Assembly (NCBI RefSeq): GCF_000247695.1
Contig: NW_004624751.1
Span: 20,062,562 to 20,126,561 of the forward strand
DNA: 64,000 bases
Reading direction: 5' to 3'
Source: Heterocephalus glaber
Taxonomy: Eukaryota; Chordata; Mammalia; Rodentia; Bathyergidae
Made by a program: the position numbers and the translations under genes. The notes beneath the pieces were generated by a model, which was not told the DNA's origin, did no database searches, and saw only the letters and a program-made list of their open reading frames with translations. This document shows positions 1-11,901 of the stretch, piece after piece; positions within the stretch are counted from its first letter, which is position 1, and each line of letters begins with the position of its first letter.

Positions 1-61
1 CCTGCTGCGCAAGCGCAAGGACCCAAGTTCGATCCCCGGTACCAAAAAAAAAAAAAAAAAA
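1..61 (+). repeat. tRNA-derived ID-type SINE (3' part, cut by window edge)
   Basis: B-box-like gttcgatcccc followed by ggtacc and an A18 tail. The A-box half lies outside the window. Confidence 0.9.
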
Positions 62-857
62 CCAGGATGGAGAGATCTGGAACATACCTGATCCATTTGG
101 TACTCTCCTGGTCTCAGACAACTCAGCTCCACATCCCATAGCTCAGTGCTCAGCAATCTCCTAGGAGGCTGTAATGAGGCAGGGAGTGGAGCTGAATTCA
201 TAAGTATGTGGAGGTACTGGGCACACCTCATTACTCTGATACTGAATAGTGCCTTGTGGTAGTTAGGCATGCAGATTAAAGACCAACTCCTTGGACACAT
301 AGATTGCAGGCACATTTTTCAAAACATTTATTAGGGAAACATTTAAATATAGATATGTATATAGAGAGCATAATGTCCTGAACCATCTCACGTTCATCAA
401 TCTGCTTTAACAGTTAGTTGTCAGTCAATGGCTAATCTTGTTTCAACTAAACCATGACATTACTGCCATTCTCCCTCTCCCACTACCACTCGCGCACAAG
501 GTTAGGTCTGAAGCAAACTTGGGTCTCATAGCACTTCATCCATTAACATTTATATATAAATATATGCAAAACTTGTAATAAATATATTTGCAATATAGTG
601 TAAAAATTGGCAAAAAATACATTGTAACATATATATCACATTATCATATATCATATCATTATATTACACGTTAAATATATAAACATACAGATATGCTATA
701 TTAATATTTTAAAACTATGCTCATGATAACAATTTTTTAACATAACCAATATTCCTTTATATAACCTGAAAACAACAATAATTCCTATTATCTCCAATCT
801 CCAGTGTTTCAGATTTTCTGTTTGACTCATACTTACTGTTTTCACAGAAGACTGTGT

Positions 858-1056
858 TATTTATTTATTATTTGCAGTACTGGAGATTGAACCTAGGAGC
901 TCACACTGAGCTGCATCTCCAGCCTTTTTTCTTTTGTTTTTGAGTTAGGATCTCACTAAGTTGCTAAGTTGCCCAGGCTGGCCTTGAAGTTGTGATCTTC
1001 CTGCCTCATCCTCCCAGAGTACTGGGATAACAGGCATGAACTACCACTCCTGGCTA
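858..1056 (-). repeat. B1+ID dimer (B4/B1-dID-like SINE)
   Basis: On the plus strand an inverted ID-like segment (ggagattgaacctaggagc to catctccagcc) is followed by an inverted B1 (ggctggccttgaagttgtga to ccactcctggct), so the element reads B1 then ID on the minus strand. Highly diverged, hence old. Confidence 0.75.
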
Positions 1057-1084
1057 ACAGTGTGTTTCTAGAAGGAGATATTCA

Positions 1085-1185
1085 GCTCTTGGGGTGAAGT
1101 TCAGTAGTATACAGGACTTGGCTAACATGCATGAGGCCTTGAGTTCCATTCCCAGTACCATAATTAATTAATTAATTAATTAAAA
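1085..1185 (+). repeat. old ID-type SINE with (ATTA)n tail
   Basis: Diverged ID body (gtgaagttcagtagta to gttccattcccagtacc), ending in a five-unit ATTA-type simple repeat. Confidence 0.7.
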
Positions 1186-1465
1186 TCAGATATTCAACTT
1201 ATTTGTCATTTGCAGAGTGACCAAGGCTGCAAGAGAATGGATATTTCTTTACTGGAAAATCTCAAAAACAAATGAAACCCATGAACTGCCTGCCCAAAAA
1301 TGGCCCTAAATTTCACATCACCTCAGAAACTGGAATGTTCTGCTTTACCTAGGAGCTGTATTTGTTTATTTATTAGTTAATGTATAGTACATATATTTAA
1401 TAAATACTCAAGATATTGCCATCTCCTAGGTACCTCCCTTAATATGTTTGACACGTCCAATGACT

Positions 1466-1543
1466 TTTTTGGGCGGGGGAAGAACTCAGGACCTTGTGCT
1501 TTCCAGGCAGGCACAGCACCACTGAGCTATGTCCTCAGCCCCT
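1466..1543 (-). repeat. ID-type SINE
   Basis: Inverted ID: caggaccttgtgctttccag, then accactgagctatgtcctc, ending agccc. Confidence 0.75.
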
Positions 1544-2593
1544 GACATGTCCAAGTGACTTTAAATTAGCAAGATGGCTTTTCACCTTCTCCAGTGCATG
1601 CAGAAGCTGACCTGAGAACCTGCCCTCTTCATTACCCAACCATTCATTACAATGCTCTGGGATAATGGAACAATGGTGCTAGAGCTATTATTGTGTTTTT
1701 AAATTTTGTTTCTAAAAGCTGGACGAGGTCAGTCAGTATTGAGATATTGAAGAAGTTATAAACTCCATTCCCTTTGACCCAGTAGCAAAGGGAAGGAAGT
1801 TATTTGTAAGAACACATGCCTGGATTGGCAGGGTTTCACTCTACCACACACAAGTGTGTTACTCAATGTCTGCCTGTGGCTGGGGACACTCACCCAAATG
1901 GGAGCAGGACAGGAGGAGCTGAGGATGGATGCCAGATAAGCAAATTAGTCCTCCTACTCAATTACCCGCTTTTATTTTCCCTTATCAAGGGGAGAGCTTG
2001 GTGATGCACCTTTTCCCTGACTCCCTGAGCAAGCTAACTGGCAATGCCAAGGCAGGGAGAGGCAGCCCAGCCTCTGAGGCTTGGAGGGAAGCAGCAAGCT
2101 TAATGTCCACTTGCCTGAGATCACGAAGATGGAACCATCAACTTTATTCCACTAGAACACCAGAGTTTTTACAAATTATTGAGATCATATTTTTGTGAAC
2201 AGCATGCTCCTTTATTTCAGATTAGATCCAAGCTGGTACTCTTTATTTTTTATCCATAGCACTAGGATGAACTAGGTTTACTTGAGGCCCGTGGGACAGG
2301 AAGATATCTCTGGGGTGGCAGGGAAGATTCTTTTCTCTCCTTTGGCCCCAGGCCGAGGCTATTGGCAGAAGAGCCCTGTTACACCACTGGAGAAGCCAGG
2401 TAGGAATATTCCCTTCCGGGGAGCTGAGCAGGGCCAGGGCTGGAGGCCAGGGCAGCTGCACCTACCAGTTTCACCCATTCATCCCAGACAAGCCATCCGG
2501 TGGGTAGTGCAAACAAGAACGTTTGAGAAATCAAGTGAGGGAATTGAGGTAGCAAATCAGATTCATATTTCTCCTCTTTATGAAAATATATAG

Positions 2594-2694
2594 GAGGCTG
2601 GGGATTTAGCTCAGTGGTTCCACAGTGTGCCTTGCAACCCCAAATTCGATCCCAGTACCAAAAAAAAAAAAAAGAAAAAGAAAAGAAAATATAC
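2594..2694 (+). repeat. ID-type SINE
   Basis: ggctggggatttagctcagt (A box region), attcgatcccagtacc (B box region), then an A-rich tail with AAAAG interruptions. Confidence 0.88.
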
Positions 2695-2885
2695 AGAGGC
2701 ATCCAAGGAAGAAATAAAGTGCCTCACTTTGTTCTTCCTATTCTACAATAAGGGGAAATAGGCTCCTAATGAGATTCTCTAAAATCTTAATGGATTACAA
2801 AAATCCATTAAGGAAATCTCAAGCCATGTAATATCTGGAATTAGGTATTAAGAAGGGGAAAAGGGGAGTGGTAGTCTTCTAACGT

Positions 2886-2995
2886 CTTTTTTTCTTTTTT
2901 TTTCTTTTTTTTTTGCTTTAGGTACCAGGGATTGAACTCAGGACCTTGAGTTTTCAAGGCAGGAGGCGGCAACACTGAGCTAAATCCCTGGCTCC
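2886..2995 (-). repeat. ID-type SINE
   Basis: T-rich start, then ggtaccagggattgaactca and ctgagctaaatccctggctc. Flanks ctaacgtc and ctaatgtc look like a slightly decayed target-site duplication. Confidence 0.88.
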
Positions 2996-3120
2996 TAATG
3001 TCATTTTTTTATCTTCATTTTATTCCAGTCCTAAGAACTAAGTGTCTAGCCACTAGGGAAGCTGAGGCAGGAAGGTCATAAGTTTCAGGCCAGCGTGATA
3101 TTCATGCAAATATTGATTTC

Positions 3121-3172
3121 AGACTGCGTAAGTTCAAGTCCCAACTCTGCTACTTGCTACCAGTGTGAGTTT
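3121..3172 (+). repeat. possible MIR fragment
   Basis: aagtcccaactctgctactt followed by gctaccagtgtgag resembles the MIR core. Short and diverged. Confidence 0.4.
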
Positions 3173-3205
3173 TTAATCAATAAAAATGACACCAAGACCT
3201 TTCTC

Positions 3206-3428
3206 AAAGAGCTGGTGTGGTGGCACACATGTTTAATCCCAGCTACTTAGGAAGCTGAGGCAGAATTGAAAGTTCAAGGTAGGGCCAGGGATTTAGCTCC
3301 ATGGTTTTGCCTCCTGACTTGCAAGCACAAGGTCCCAAGTTCAATCCCTGGTACCAAAAAAAAAGAAAAAAAGAAAGTTCAAGGTCATCCTGGACAATTG
3401 AGTAAGATCTTATCTCAAAATAAAATTT
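3206..3428 (+). repeat. B1 SINE interrupted by an ID insertion
   Basis: The left part (ggtgtggtggcacacatg to gaagctgaggcag) and right part (aggtcatcctggacaattg to atctcaaaata) are pieces of one B1 split at 3281-3372 by a younger ID element. The ID insertion is flanked by an exact 13-bp duplication of B1 sequence (gaaagttcaaggt at 3268-3280 and 3373-3385). Confidence 0.85.
3281..3372 (+). repeat. ID-type SINE nested in B1
   Basis: gggccagggatttagctcc to ttcaatccctggtaccaaa with an A-rich tail, inserted in the B1 at 3206-3428 with a perfect 13-bp target-site duplication. Confidence 0.93.
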
Positions 3429-3432
3429 TAAA

Positions 3433-3506
3433 AGAGCTGAAAGAGTAGCTCATTTGTAGTTCTTACCTAACATGCACAAGATTGTCCTTTCAATCCCTGG
3501 TAGTGG
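3433..3506 (+). repeat. possible old ID-type SINE
   Basis: agagtagctcatttgtagt and tttcaatccctggtagtgg fit a strongly diverged ID body. Confidence 0.5.
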
Positions 3507-3671
3507 ATCAACAACAAATCCACCTCAAATTGTTAGAAACATTGAATATAATAGTTCACTAAAGCATATAGTATAATTCTCAGCATATCCCAAAAACATG
3601 AAGATGTTAACTTAGCAGCAGCAGCAGCATGTTTAATAGGCAACCACCAAAAATAATTTGATTTTTGTGTG

Positions 3672-3814
3672 TCTGTTTGAGACATAGTCTTTCTGATGGT
3701 TCAGGCTGGCCTTGAACTTACTATGTAGCCCAGAATAGCCTCAAACTAGCAGCAACCCTTCTGCCTCAGCCTCCCAAGTGCTAGGACTACAGGCATGTAC
3801 CACCATGCCTAGCT
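3672..3814 (-). repeat. B1 SINE
   Basis: gagacatagtctttctg, caggctggccttgaactta, cctcccaagtgctaggact, ending accatgcctagctc; the internal right-half duplication is present. Confidence 0.88.
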
Positions 3815-3854
3815 CAATAGTTTGATTTAATTTTCAGTTATTTCACTGTATTTC

Positions 3855-3916
3855 TTTTCTTTTTTTTCTTTTTGGTGCCAGGAATGGAACTTAGGGCCTT
3901 GTGCTTGCCAGGCAGT
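3855..3916 (-). repeat. ID-type SINE (partial)
   Basis: T-rich start, tggtgccaggaatggaactt, gccttgtgcttgccaggca; the A-box half is missing. Confidence 0.7.
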
Positions 3917-5787
3917 ATTTCACTGTTTTTGATGACTTAAAGTTTCTCCCAATTCATTTTTCTTTGACCAACACATGGGCCTATTTCTATGAATTTACAG
4001 GAACCAAATGCTGTGAATTACAACTAAATCCCAGAACAACTGGAAGCAGAAAATTGGAACAGCATCTGCTCTTTCTCTATGCTACCTTTTGGGAATTTAC
4101 CCACTCACCAAGCTTTCATCTACTATCACTGAGAATGGGCTTGACAGTCCTATTCACAAATGAGTTTCCTGAACGATTTTGGCCTAGATTAGAAAGATTT
4201 ATGTAGACAAATTATTCTGGGCCCATGGTTACATGATTCTAATTTGCCTCCCCCCAAAATCCAACATATCTTTCCTACCTCCATGGATCCCATTCGCCAT
4301 ATACATGGGCAATGGAAGCTCCACAGATTGCTTATCAGGTCCCATTTTCATAATTCCTTGAAACTTAAACCCTCGAAAAGATGTAAGTCTGAAGTTACAG
4401 CATGGATGGCTAAGGCCGGGCAGCTCTGACACTCTAGTCTGGATGTTGCCAACACTGGCTGTGCACAAAGGTATTGTGATATGTATTTCCAGAGTCAACT
4501 CCCCCGGAACACTTGGGACTATGTTGCAACATGACTGATGTATTAGGGAAACTTTTAACACAACGCTAACTCACATTGGTTTATGCCAGTTCATCTGCCA
4601 GTCTAATTACTAGGCCAACAGAAAACTGCACCCTACTGAAGTGTTCAAATCTGTAAAACACGGGGGACAAGGAGCTGCTGCAACCTTCTGAATCTGCTGT
4701 CACAATGCATTATTCAATGTCAAGTTACTCTCCTTTCCAAAATCTCACATGCCACAACCCTATAGACTGAACACTTGGCTGCACATCCTCTGTTTGATTT
4801 CTCCTCTTTCTGCTTAATCCATTTAATATTTTTCTTCTTTGTTTTCTGTTCTCTTTCTCTTTTTCCTTCATTCTTTTTCTATCTTCCTTTTTTTTCTCTT
4901 TCTCTTGCACACAGGACAACCAATATGCTTGTGTCTGAGGGCAGCTGTAGCAGGCACCAATTCCCAAAAATAAATGAGATATTTTCCAAAGTACCCTATT
5001 TATCTTAATATTGTTATACATCTTCACCATTTACCATGGATAAAACTGTAATGCTGTTTTTATCTTTTTCTTCCCTTTTAATGTATCAATGACAATGTTT
5101 TTTAATGTTTCCCCTTAATCTTGCCCCTGTGGTTTTCCATAGGGTATTAGCTCCAGGACCCCCTACAAATACCAAAAATCTAAGACTACTCAAGTTCCTC
5201 AAATACAATACCATAATATTTGCATATGATCTATGCAGTCTCCTTGAAAAAGAGAAAAAAAAAGAATGAAAATACAGTGGCGTGGTGCAGACAATGTATC
5301 TAAAAGTGTACTTTGATTTAGTTCAATTGTCTTACATGTTTGATATGTTCTTTTGCCTGTTAGTCTGCCTTTCAATCTGTATAAATGATAATTAACTTTA
5401 TAAGGTCTTATAAATAAATGAATCTGAAAAAAATCTACAGTGGCATTGCCACATGTACAGATGGCAGACACTGCCCCCCACCCAGCCCTGCTCATCCTAC
5501 ACACTTGGTGTCCACACCGGGACACAGGCTGTCTGCAGCCAGGGAGAGGCTGCAGCTCACAGCCCTGGCACAGGGCAGGGACTCTTCTAGAATAACCATG
5601 AAAAATGAGATGTCCATTAAAATTTGCAGGTGCGGATTTTACACTGGAAGGACTTCCTTTAGATCAGTTTTTGATGTGTTTCTCTAAAGAATTTCAAAAT
5701 GTGAAGGATTACTTATTTCCTCAAGTGATATTTTTACTGATGATTGCCCAGTTTTGTGAGTGTAAAAACACTAAATTCTGTACTTTT
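3917..5787. other. noncoding interval, no recognised repeat
   Basis: Apart from a pyrimidine-rich tract at about 4799-4912, I recognise nothing here. Open frames of about 100 codons are short, lack motifs and overlap in several frames. Confidence 0.5.
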
Positions 5788-5800
5788 AAAAGGGTGAACA

Positions 5801-5886
5801 GGGCCGGGGATTTAGCTCAGTGGTTCCGGTGCCTGCCTCACAAGTGCAAGGTCCCAAGTTCCATCCCCAGTACCAAAAATAAAAAT
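5801..5886 (+). repeat. ID-type SINE with perfect TSD
   Basis: gggccggggatttagctcag to tccatccccagtaccaaa. Exact 13-bp flanking duplication (aaaagggtgaaca) at 5788-5800 and 5887-5899. Confidence 0.93.
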
Positions 5887-6129
5887 AAAAGGGTGAACAT
5901 TATGGTATGTGAATTATATCTCAATTTTTTAAAAACAAATTAAAAGATCATAGTAGCCATGATAAACCCACTGCTGGCCATACTAATCCATAGTCTCTAT
6001 AGATTTCTCTATTCTGGATACTTTATAAGTGGACACTTTATGTAAGTAAATATTTTCAACAATGTATATGTAGTCTTTATAATCATAATTTCACTGAGCA
6101 TGGTTGTTTTTATTTTGTTTTGTTGATGT

Positions 6130-6265
6130 TTTTGTTTTGAGACAGGGTCTCGCTGTGTGTTTAGGGTAGCCTTAGGCTTACATGTGGCCCTGGCTAACCT
6201 CAAGCTTGCAACAACCCTTCTGCTTCAGCTTCCCAAGTGCTGGATGTGTGCTACCACACCTAGCA
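6130..6265 (-). repeat. B1 SINE
   Basis: ttgagacagggtctcgctg, gtagccttaggcttacatg, cttcccaagtgctggatg, ending ccacacctagcac. Confidence 0.85.
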
Positions 6266-7287
6266 CTCTAAGGATGTTTTTAAGCTTCATTCATGGTGCA
6301 GCATAGGTCTGTACTTCATTCCTTTTTATGGCTAATAGTCTGGTAACATGAAGATAGAATACAAAAGAATAACCAACATGAAGCAGAGTCAAAGTGATGG
6401 CAAAACAGAGGGAATTGTCAGAGACACAGCAAAATCAAAAATATCCAATATATATGTAATCAGAATTTCAAAAGAAGAGCAGACAATGGAACAGAAACAG
6501 TAGTATTTGATGAGATGATGGCTAACAATTTCCCTATGTGCCCATCATAGATAAAAGGAAAACTATACCTAAAATCATCATGGAGATCACCCTGTTATAA
6601 AATATAGAATGTGGCAAGGATGAATGTGATTAAATGTATAGCAGAACTATGTTCCACTATCTTTTTGCATAATAAATTATATGTTAAAGTTCCCTTCTGT
6701 CTCAATAAAAAAATTATCTCTAGATTACTTATAATATCTCACACAGCATAACTACTATGTGATAGTTTTTATGCTCTATTGTGTAGGGAATGACAAGAAA
6801 AATATGTTTGATCAGGTTCAGCACAGGTACAATTTTTTTCTCAAATATTTTTGATCTGTGGTTGACTATATCCTCAAATGTGGAACCTGTAGCATCAGAG
6901 GACTCACTGTATTTTGTGGGGCTGGAGGCTCCCTGTCCTCCCAATAGGAAGAGGAAGAAGGGCAGAGAAGAAGATACCTCAATCATATATTTTTCTTCTC
7001 TTTATAATATTTTTCCTTCTTTTCCTTCTATTTATAGTATAAATAAAATTATAATGTACCTTTGGTTAAAGACCCTATTCATATGGGTGAAATAAACCCA
7101 CCACGTCTTACATTGTTTTCTAACCCTATTTGGATTTATGTTTCTTACTGTCAGATTTTATGTGAGCCAAGGCTGAGGGAAATAGGCATACATCTGTACA
7201 TATAATTTATTCCATGTGGGATTCCTAGAGAATATGGAGATTTTCCCTTTCTCTGCTGCTTCTCCTAAACTGAGTGTGAGGAACATA
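6266..7287. other. noncoding AT-rich interval
   Basis: No gene, repeat family or motif recognised. Confidence 0.5.
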
Positions 7288-7398
7288 TGAACAATCTTTT
7301 TTTTTTTTTGGTACCGGGTATCGAACTCAGGACCTTGAGCTTGCTAGGCAGGTGGCAGAACCACTGAGCTAAATGCCCGGCCCTTGAACAATCTTTTT
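7288..7398 (-). repeat. ID-type SINE with TSD
   Basis: ggtaccgggtatcgaactca to actgagctaaatgcccgg. Flanked by tgaacaatctttt (7288-7300) and its copy at 7385-7397. Confidence 0.92.
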
Positions 7399-8039
7399 AA
7401 AATAGTCACTGTGAACAAAATAAGAAAAAGAAATAAATTGAATTTAAAATTACTTCATACAGGACCAAAATATTCATAAAGAACATATTCATAAAGAAAT
7501 CAGCTTGTAAAAGGCCTAGCTTAGAAACATAGGTCTTCAGTGAGAAAGTTCCCTACATTTGACTGCTCCTAAGTATCAATGTGATCTGTAACAGCAAAAC
7601 ATCCTCACTGTTTTCTTAAATTTGTTAGGACATTTTTTCTTCAACAGAAATACTATTAAAAAACCAAATATGTAAAATGAAATTTCCCTCCTTTCCTTCC
7701 CTGGCTCTCATGTGCAATTCCATGAATTCAGTACAGCTCTATGCAGTTTCATTGGGAAGAACATCCCCTACCAACTCTGGTCATTTAAAATAATCTGAGT
7801 AGAAAATTAGGTTAAGCACTTGGGAAAATGCAACAGATCTTTAAAAGAAATTCTATATTTTAACAATTTAAAATATATCATTTGGAAAAACAGAACTGAA
7901 AACAAATAAAAAATTAAAGAACTATCATGTGATACCAATGGTAAATGTGAAAGTTGAAGAAGGAGTGTTCTGGCCTCTTTAATCTCTAACTTTTAATAAA
8001 GAATGACTCTATGAGTAGGCTAAATAAACATATGCTTTA

Positions 8040-8470
8040 TGTGTTAGCTCTATGTTATTGTGAAAAAAAAAAAAAACTGGGGAAACAGTTTAATGGAGGA
8101 AGGGTTAATTTGGGCTCACAGTTTCAGAGGTTTTAGTCCATGGTAGGCTGGCTCCATCCCTTTATGCCTGTAATGAGGTAGAAACATCATACCCGAAGAA
8201 TGTAGTGGTTGATAACTGCTCATCTCATGGCAGCCCAGAAGCAGAGAAAGACAGAGAAAAAGGGCAGGAATAAGTCATACCCTCCCAGTAAATTCCAGGT
8301 GACTTCCTCCAACTAGGCCCCACCTCCTAACAGCCCATTCAGCTGTAAACTATAAATTTATCACTGGGTTAACACATTGATGAAATTAGACCCTCCATGA
8401 TCTGGTCACTTTCCAAAAGCTCCACCTCATAAGGCTTTTGAGGGACATTTTTGAAGGTCATAACATTATA
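8040..8470 (-). mobile_element. MaLR-like solo LTR
   Basis: Reads as an inverted LTR of the mammalian ERVL-MaLR type: ggctcacagtttcagagg, ttagtccatggtaggctgg, ccaactaggccccacctcc. Three other copies of related sequence are in this window. A poly(A) interruption lies at 8064-8076. Subfamily not assigned. Confidence 0.6.
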
Positions 8471-8689
8471 TATCATGGTTTGAGAAGCGATATGACACCC
8501 CAAAACCACCATCCAATGATATTTCCCAAAATTCCTGTTTCAGTGCAGTTATCTGTGAGGCTTCTAGCTCCTAAGTGGACATGTACTCTTATGCGAAAAT
8601 CCTTTCTAGACTCAGGGTGAAAGAATATGGCAGTACATTGGGGTCAGTATCAAATTAGTGTTGACCATGACCATTCATATCCCACTGTC

Positions 8690-9085
8690 TGATTTACTTT
8701 TCTCATTGCTAGAACTCAATACCTGACACCAACAAATTAAAGGAGGAGAGCTTTGTTGTGGCTCAGTTTTTTGGAGGTTTCAGTCCACAGTAAGCTGGCT
8801 CTAGGGCAGACGCACCTTGAGGGAAGGTCCTGCCTCAGAGGAAAGCTGCTAATGTCACGGTAGGAAGGGAGCAGACACTGAAGGGTGGAGATGGGGAAGG
8901 GGGAAGGGATATATATATACATATATATATATCTCCCCAGTGACCCGGCTCTTCTGACCAGGTCCCACCTCCTACCATCACACTTAGCTATTGCACCCCC
9001 ATGATTCAGTCACCCTACAGAAGCCTTGCTTATGAGCATATGAGGCTTTGAGGGTACATCCAGTTATAAACTGTAACACTAACCA
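8690..9085 (-). mobile_element. MaLR-like solo LTR
   Basis: Related to 8040-8470: gtggctcagttttttggagg, tcagtccacagtaagctgg, accaggtcccacctcctacc. Contains an (AT)n tract at 8909-8931. Confidence 0.6.
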
Positions 9086-9707
9086 TAACTTCCAGAGCAT
9101 GGATCCTGCCTTGAATTTTCCTGACCCTGGTGCCCAGCCATAGGAACTGAGCCTTGCCTTTGCTTTGATTCATTGCTTGGTACTCTAGGCCCTCTGGCAC
9201 TAGAATTCAATAATTTGTGGCCCCTCAATATGCCCCCTCAGTCTCCAATACCACCACTCTCTCCTGTCATTCCAGAGCCTCGAAATCGCACACCTAAACT
9301 CCAGTAGCTGTGGCTGGATCTCTCCTATTTGAAACTGCTCCCCCTGGATGATAACTATCACCTACTCCTTTCCCTGCTATTTTCTAGGATGTGAAAATGA
9401 TCTAATCACTTTATCTTACTTACCAGTTGTGAATAGGGCTGATATAGGAGATCTGGCCTTCTACCCTAATATTTGCTTTCTGATTTACTATTCCATTCCA
9501 CGAGCATGCCTCATGAAAATGACTTTGTAACAGAAGAGCAGTTATTAGTCAAGGAAATACAATTCCTACCTACTCTTTCCTGCTGAAAAAGACCTCCCTT
9601 CATTCCTCATTGGCTATTACTGGGGTTTGTCTCATTCTCTATCCCATTCTCATAGGTCTGTCCATTTCTTAGAGAAAACTTTCTGCAGTCTACAAGCCTT
9701 TCTTTTG

Positions 9708-9830
9708 GAGCTGGGTATTGTGACATAGGTTTGTAATCTCAGGATTTGGGAGGCTGAAGCAGGAGGATCACAAGCTTCAGCCAGCCTGGATTACAGAGCA
9801 AGACCCTGTTTCCAAAAAAGAAGAAACAAT
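9708..9830 (+). repeat. B1 SINE
   Basis: gctgggtattgtgacatagg, tttgggaggctgaagcagg, gagcaagaccctgtttcc with an A-rich tail; lacks the right-half duplication. Confidence 0.8.
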
Positions 9831-10889
9831 TTTTTAAAAATTAAAAGCTTCAATTAAGAATTTTTATAGTCTCCAGACTTCCCTACTGAGTACATATCCT
9901 TAAGGATAGAGCATATTTTATCGTCTAATACATTAACTGACATATACCTAAAAACAAAAGCTGATGGAATTGAATGTGTACAGAGAGAATCTTCACACTA
10001 GGTACCTTTGAGACAGAATATAATAATACTACAGTATGGAATTTAATAAAATTCTGAGGTGGTTTAATACAAGTATTTGTCAAATGAACAGTATAAATAA
10101 ATCATCATATTCTGATCCATGAAAGTAAGAATTCTCACAAAGCAAACTAACAATTCAATTAATTCTAAGAATTTTTAACCCTAGTTTGGATATCATGATA
10201 CACTAAATAATTTCTAAATATCAATTGTGTAGTATGATATAGAGTAAGATAATATAACCAAATGTCTAACAAAAAAATTGTCCAATGTCACTCCCACCTC
10301 CAATTTTGTTTTCTAATGTGATATTTAAGTAGCCAACTTAATTATTAGATACTATTACAGAGTTAGTTATTTAAGATTAACAACCAACAAAAACTCTTGA
10401 ATAAAATAATTGTTTTATGTCCAGCTATGTGATATGAAAAAGGAGAGATTTATTTTAAAAGGATTATAATTATCTAACCCAACTTTGGTATCACTATTAA
10501 ATGCTAGGAAAAATATATTTTCACAAATTACATTGACACTACCAATCAGAGATAAAGACCAAAAACCATAATTTTCTGTCATTTCATCCAAGCCATCCAG
10601 CTACTATTGCAGTAAAACCAGCAGAGGGAGCACCAAGCATTGTTTCATTGAATGTGTACTCTTAAAAACAAGACACTTTTCTCAAAGGTTTATAGATACT
10701 TTATCAAGATAGGCAAAATTCTTTTAAATTACAAATATTGTTGCTACTGTTGAATTTTCTCTATTTTATTAAATCAGTTGTTTGATTGGCACACATTTGC
10801 AATATATAATGATTACATCATCATGGGGAACTGGAACGTGTACTTAACGAATTTTAACTCTGTTTACTTCTTTTCCTCCCCTCTCTTCT
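9831..10889. other. noncoding AT-rich interval
   Basis: No recognised repeat. Holds a possible CTCF-type motif at 10618-10632, annotated separately. Confidence 0.5.
10618..10632 (+). promoter_or_regulatory. possible CTCF motif (imperfect)
   Basis: ccagcagagggagca matches 13 of 15 positions of CCASYAGRKGGCRSY; the C of the GGC core is A. Plus-strand orientation, opposite to the strong motif at 27077. Confidence 0.35.
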
Positions 10890-10977
10890 CTCCGTCCCTT
10901 TCTTTTTTTTTCTTTTTCTCTAGGACTCTTGGTGCTTGCGGGGCAGGCGCGGTGCCACTGAGCTAAATCCTTGTCCC
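10890..10977 (-). repeat. ID-type SINE with internal deletion
   Basis: ggtgcttgcggggcaggcgc and cactgagctaaatccttg match the ID body; the ggtaccggggatcgaac junction is lost between ctctagg and actcttgg. Confidence 0.75.
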
Positions 10978-11219
10978 TCTCCACGTCTTTCTTGATGCCT
11001 TTAAATCAGTTTTGAAACATTTTCTTTATTATTAATATTTTACTTAAAAAGTAATGTGTGGTTTTTGTACACACTGAATCAAATCAGAAAAAAATCTAAG
11101 AAGTTAATAATACATCTCTCCTTCAGAACTACATTACCACAGACCGGTAAGTATCTTATCATACCCTTCTAATAAAAAGAAAACACACACACCCATTGTG
11201 ATAGAAAAATACAGTGAAT

Positions 11220-11860
11220 ATTTAAATTTTTTAAAGTTTATTACAGTAAAAATACATTGCCATTAATACTCCCTATACTCCCACTATCTAGTAGTTTTTG
11301 CCACTTCCTGAAGCAGTTCTGGAAGTCCTCTTTCTCGAATGTCTTTAGTTACACTATCTTGGCTACCTTGATGTCCTGAATCAACTCAAAATGTTTAACT
11401 TTCATGGTCATTTTGACTTTGGAGAGGAGCCAGAAGTCACAGATACCAAGTTAGGTGAATAAGGTGGGTGAAGATACACCGAAATATTTTTATGAGCATG
11501 CCTTTCTGTTGGATGAGACTCAGCAGCAGCATTCACTATATTTTTGGTCATATCTCCTAAAGACACTCAAGAAGGACTTCAGGAACTGCTTCAGAAAGTG
11601 GCAAGCATAATGTAATGAATATGTTCACAGTGAGGGGGAATTTTGGGGGGGATTAAGGGCAGTGTGTCTTTCACTGTGATGTGATATATAGATATATAGA
11701 TATATAGATATATTTTGTTTGTTTGTTTGTTTTTGTTTTTTTGGTACTGGGGATTGAACTTGGGACCTAGAGCTTGAGAGGCAGGCACTGGAACCACTGA
11801 ACTAAATCCTCGGCCCCTGTGATATATTTTTTATTCAAACACACACTGTATTTTTTTATC
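11220..11860. mobile_element. mariner-family DNA transposon relic, inverted halves
   Basis: On the minus strand 11480 to 11222, a decayed mariner transposase C-terminal half is readable (HPPYSPN near the catalytic D34D region, then KEDFQNCFRKWQ) followed by AT-rich terminal sequence. On the plus strand 11560 to about 11690 the same KxDFRNCFRKWQ segment and the same terminal sequence recur, facing outward. The right terminus is interrupted by an ID SINE. The arrangement resembles a nonautonomous mariner (MARNA-like) with long inverted ends; the family name is from memory. Confidence 0.7.
11722..11816 (-). repeat. ID-type SINE inserted in mariner relic
   Basis: (TTTG)n-like start, tggtactggggattgaactt, ccactgaactaaatcctcg. 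Flanks share gtgatatat, a likely target-site duplication in the mariner end. Confidence 0.88.
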
Positions 11861-11872
11861 ATTCCATAGAAT

Positions 11873-11901
11873 ATATATATATATAATATATATATATAAT
11901 C
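11873..11901. repeat. (AT)n microsatellite
   Basis: Alternating AT run with one interruption. Confidence 0.85.

Noticed and set aside
2594..2660. tRNA-gene-like A and B boxes
   Set aside because: They belong to ID-type SINEs with A tails; no cloverleaf with an intact acceptor stem is expected. The same applies to all other ID copies.
8040..9085. Possible full endogenous retrovirus between two LTR-like repeats
   Set aside because: Only about 200 bases lie between the two LTR-like sequences, with no internal coding region; they are best read as separate solo LTRs.
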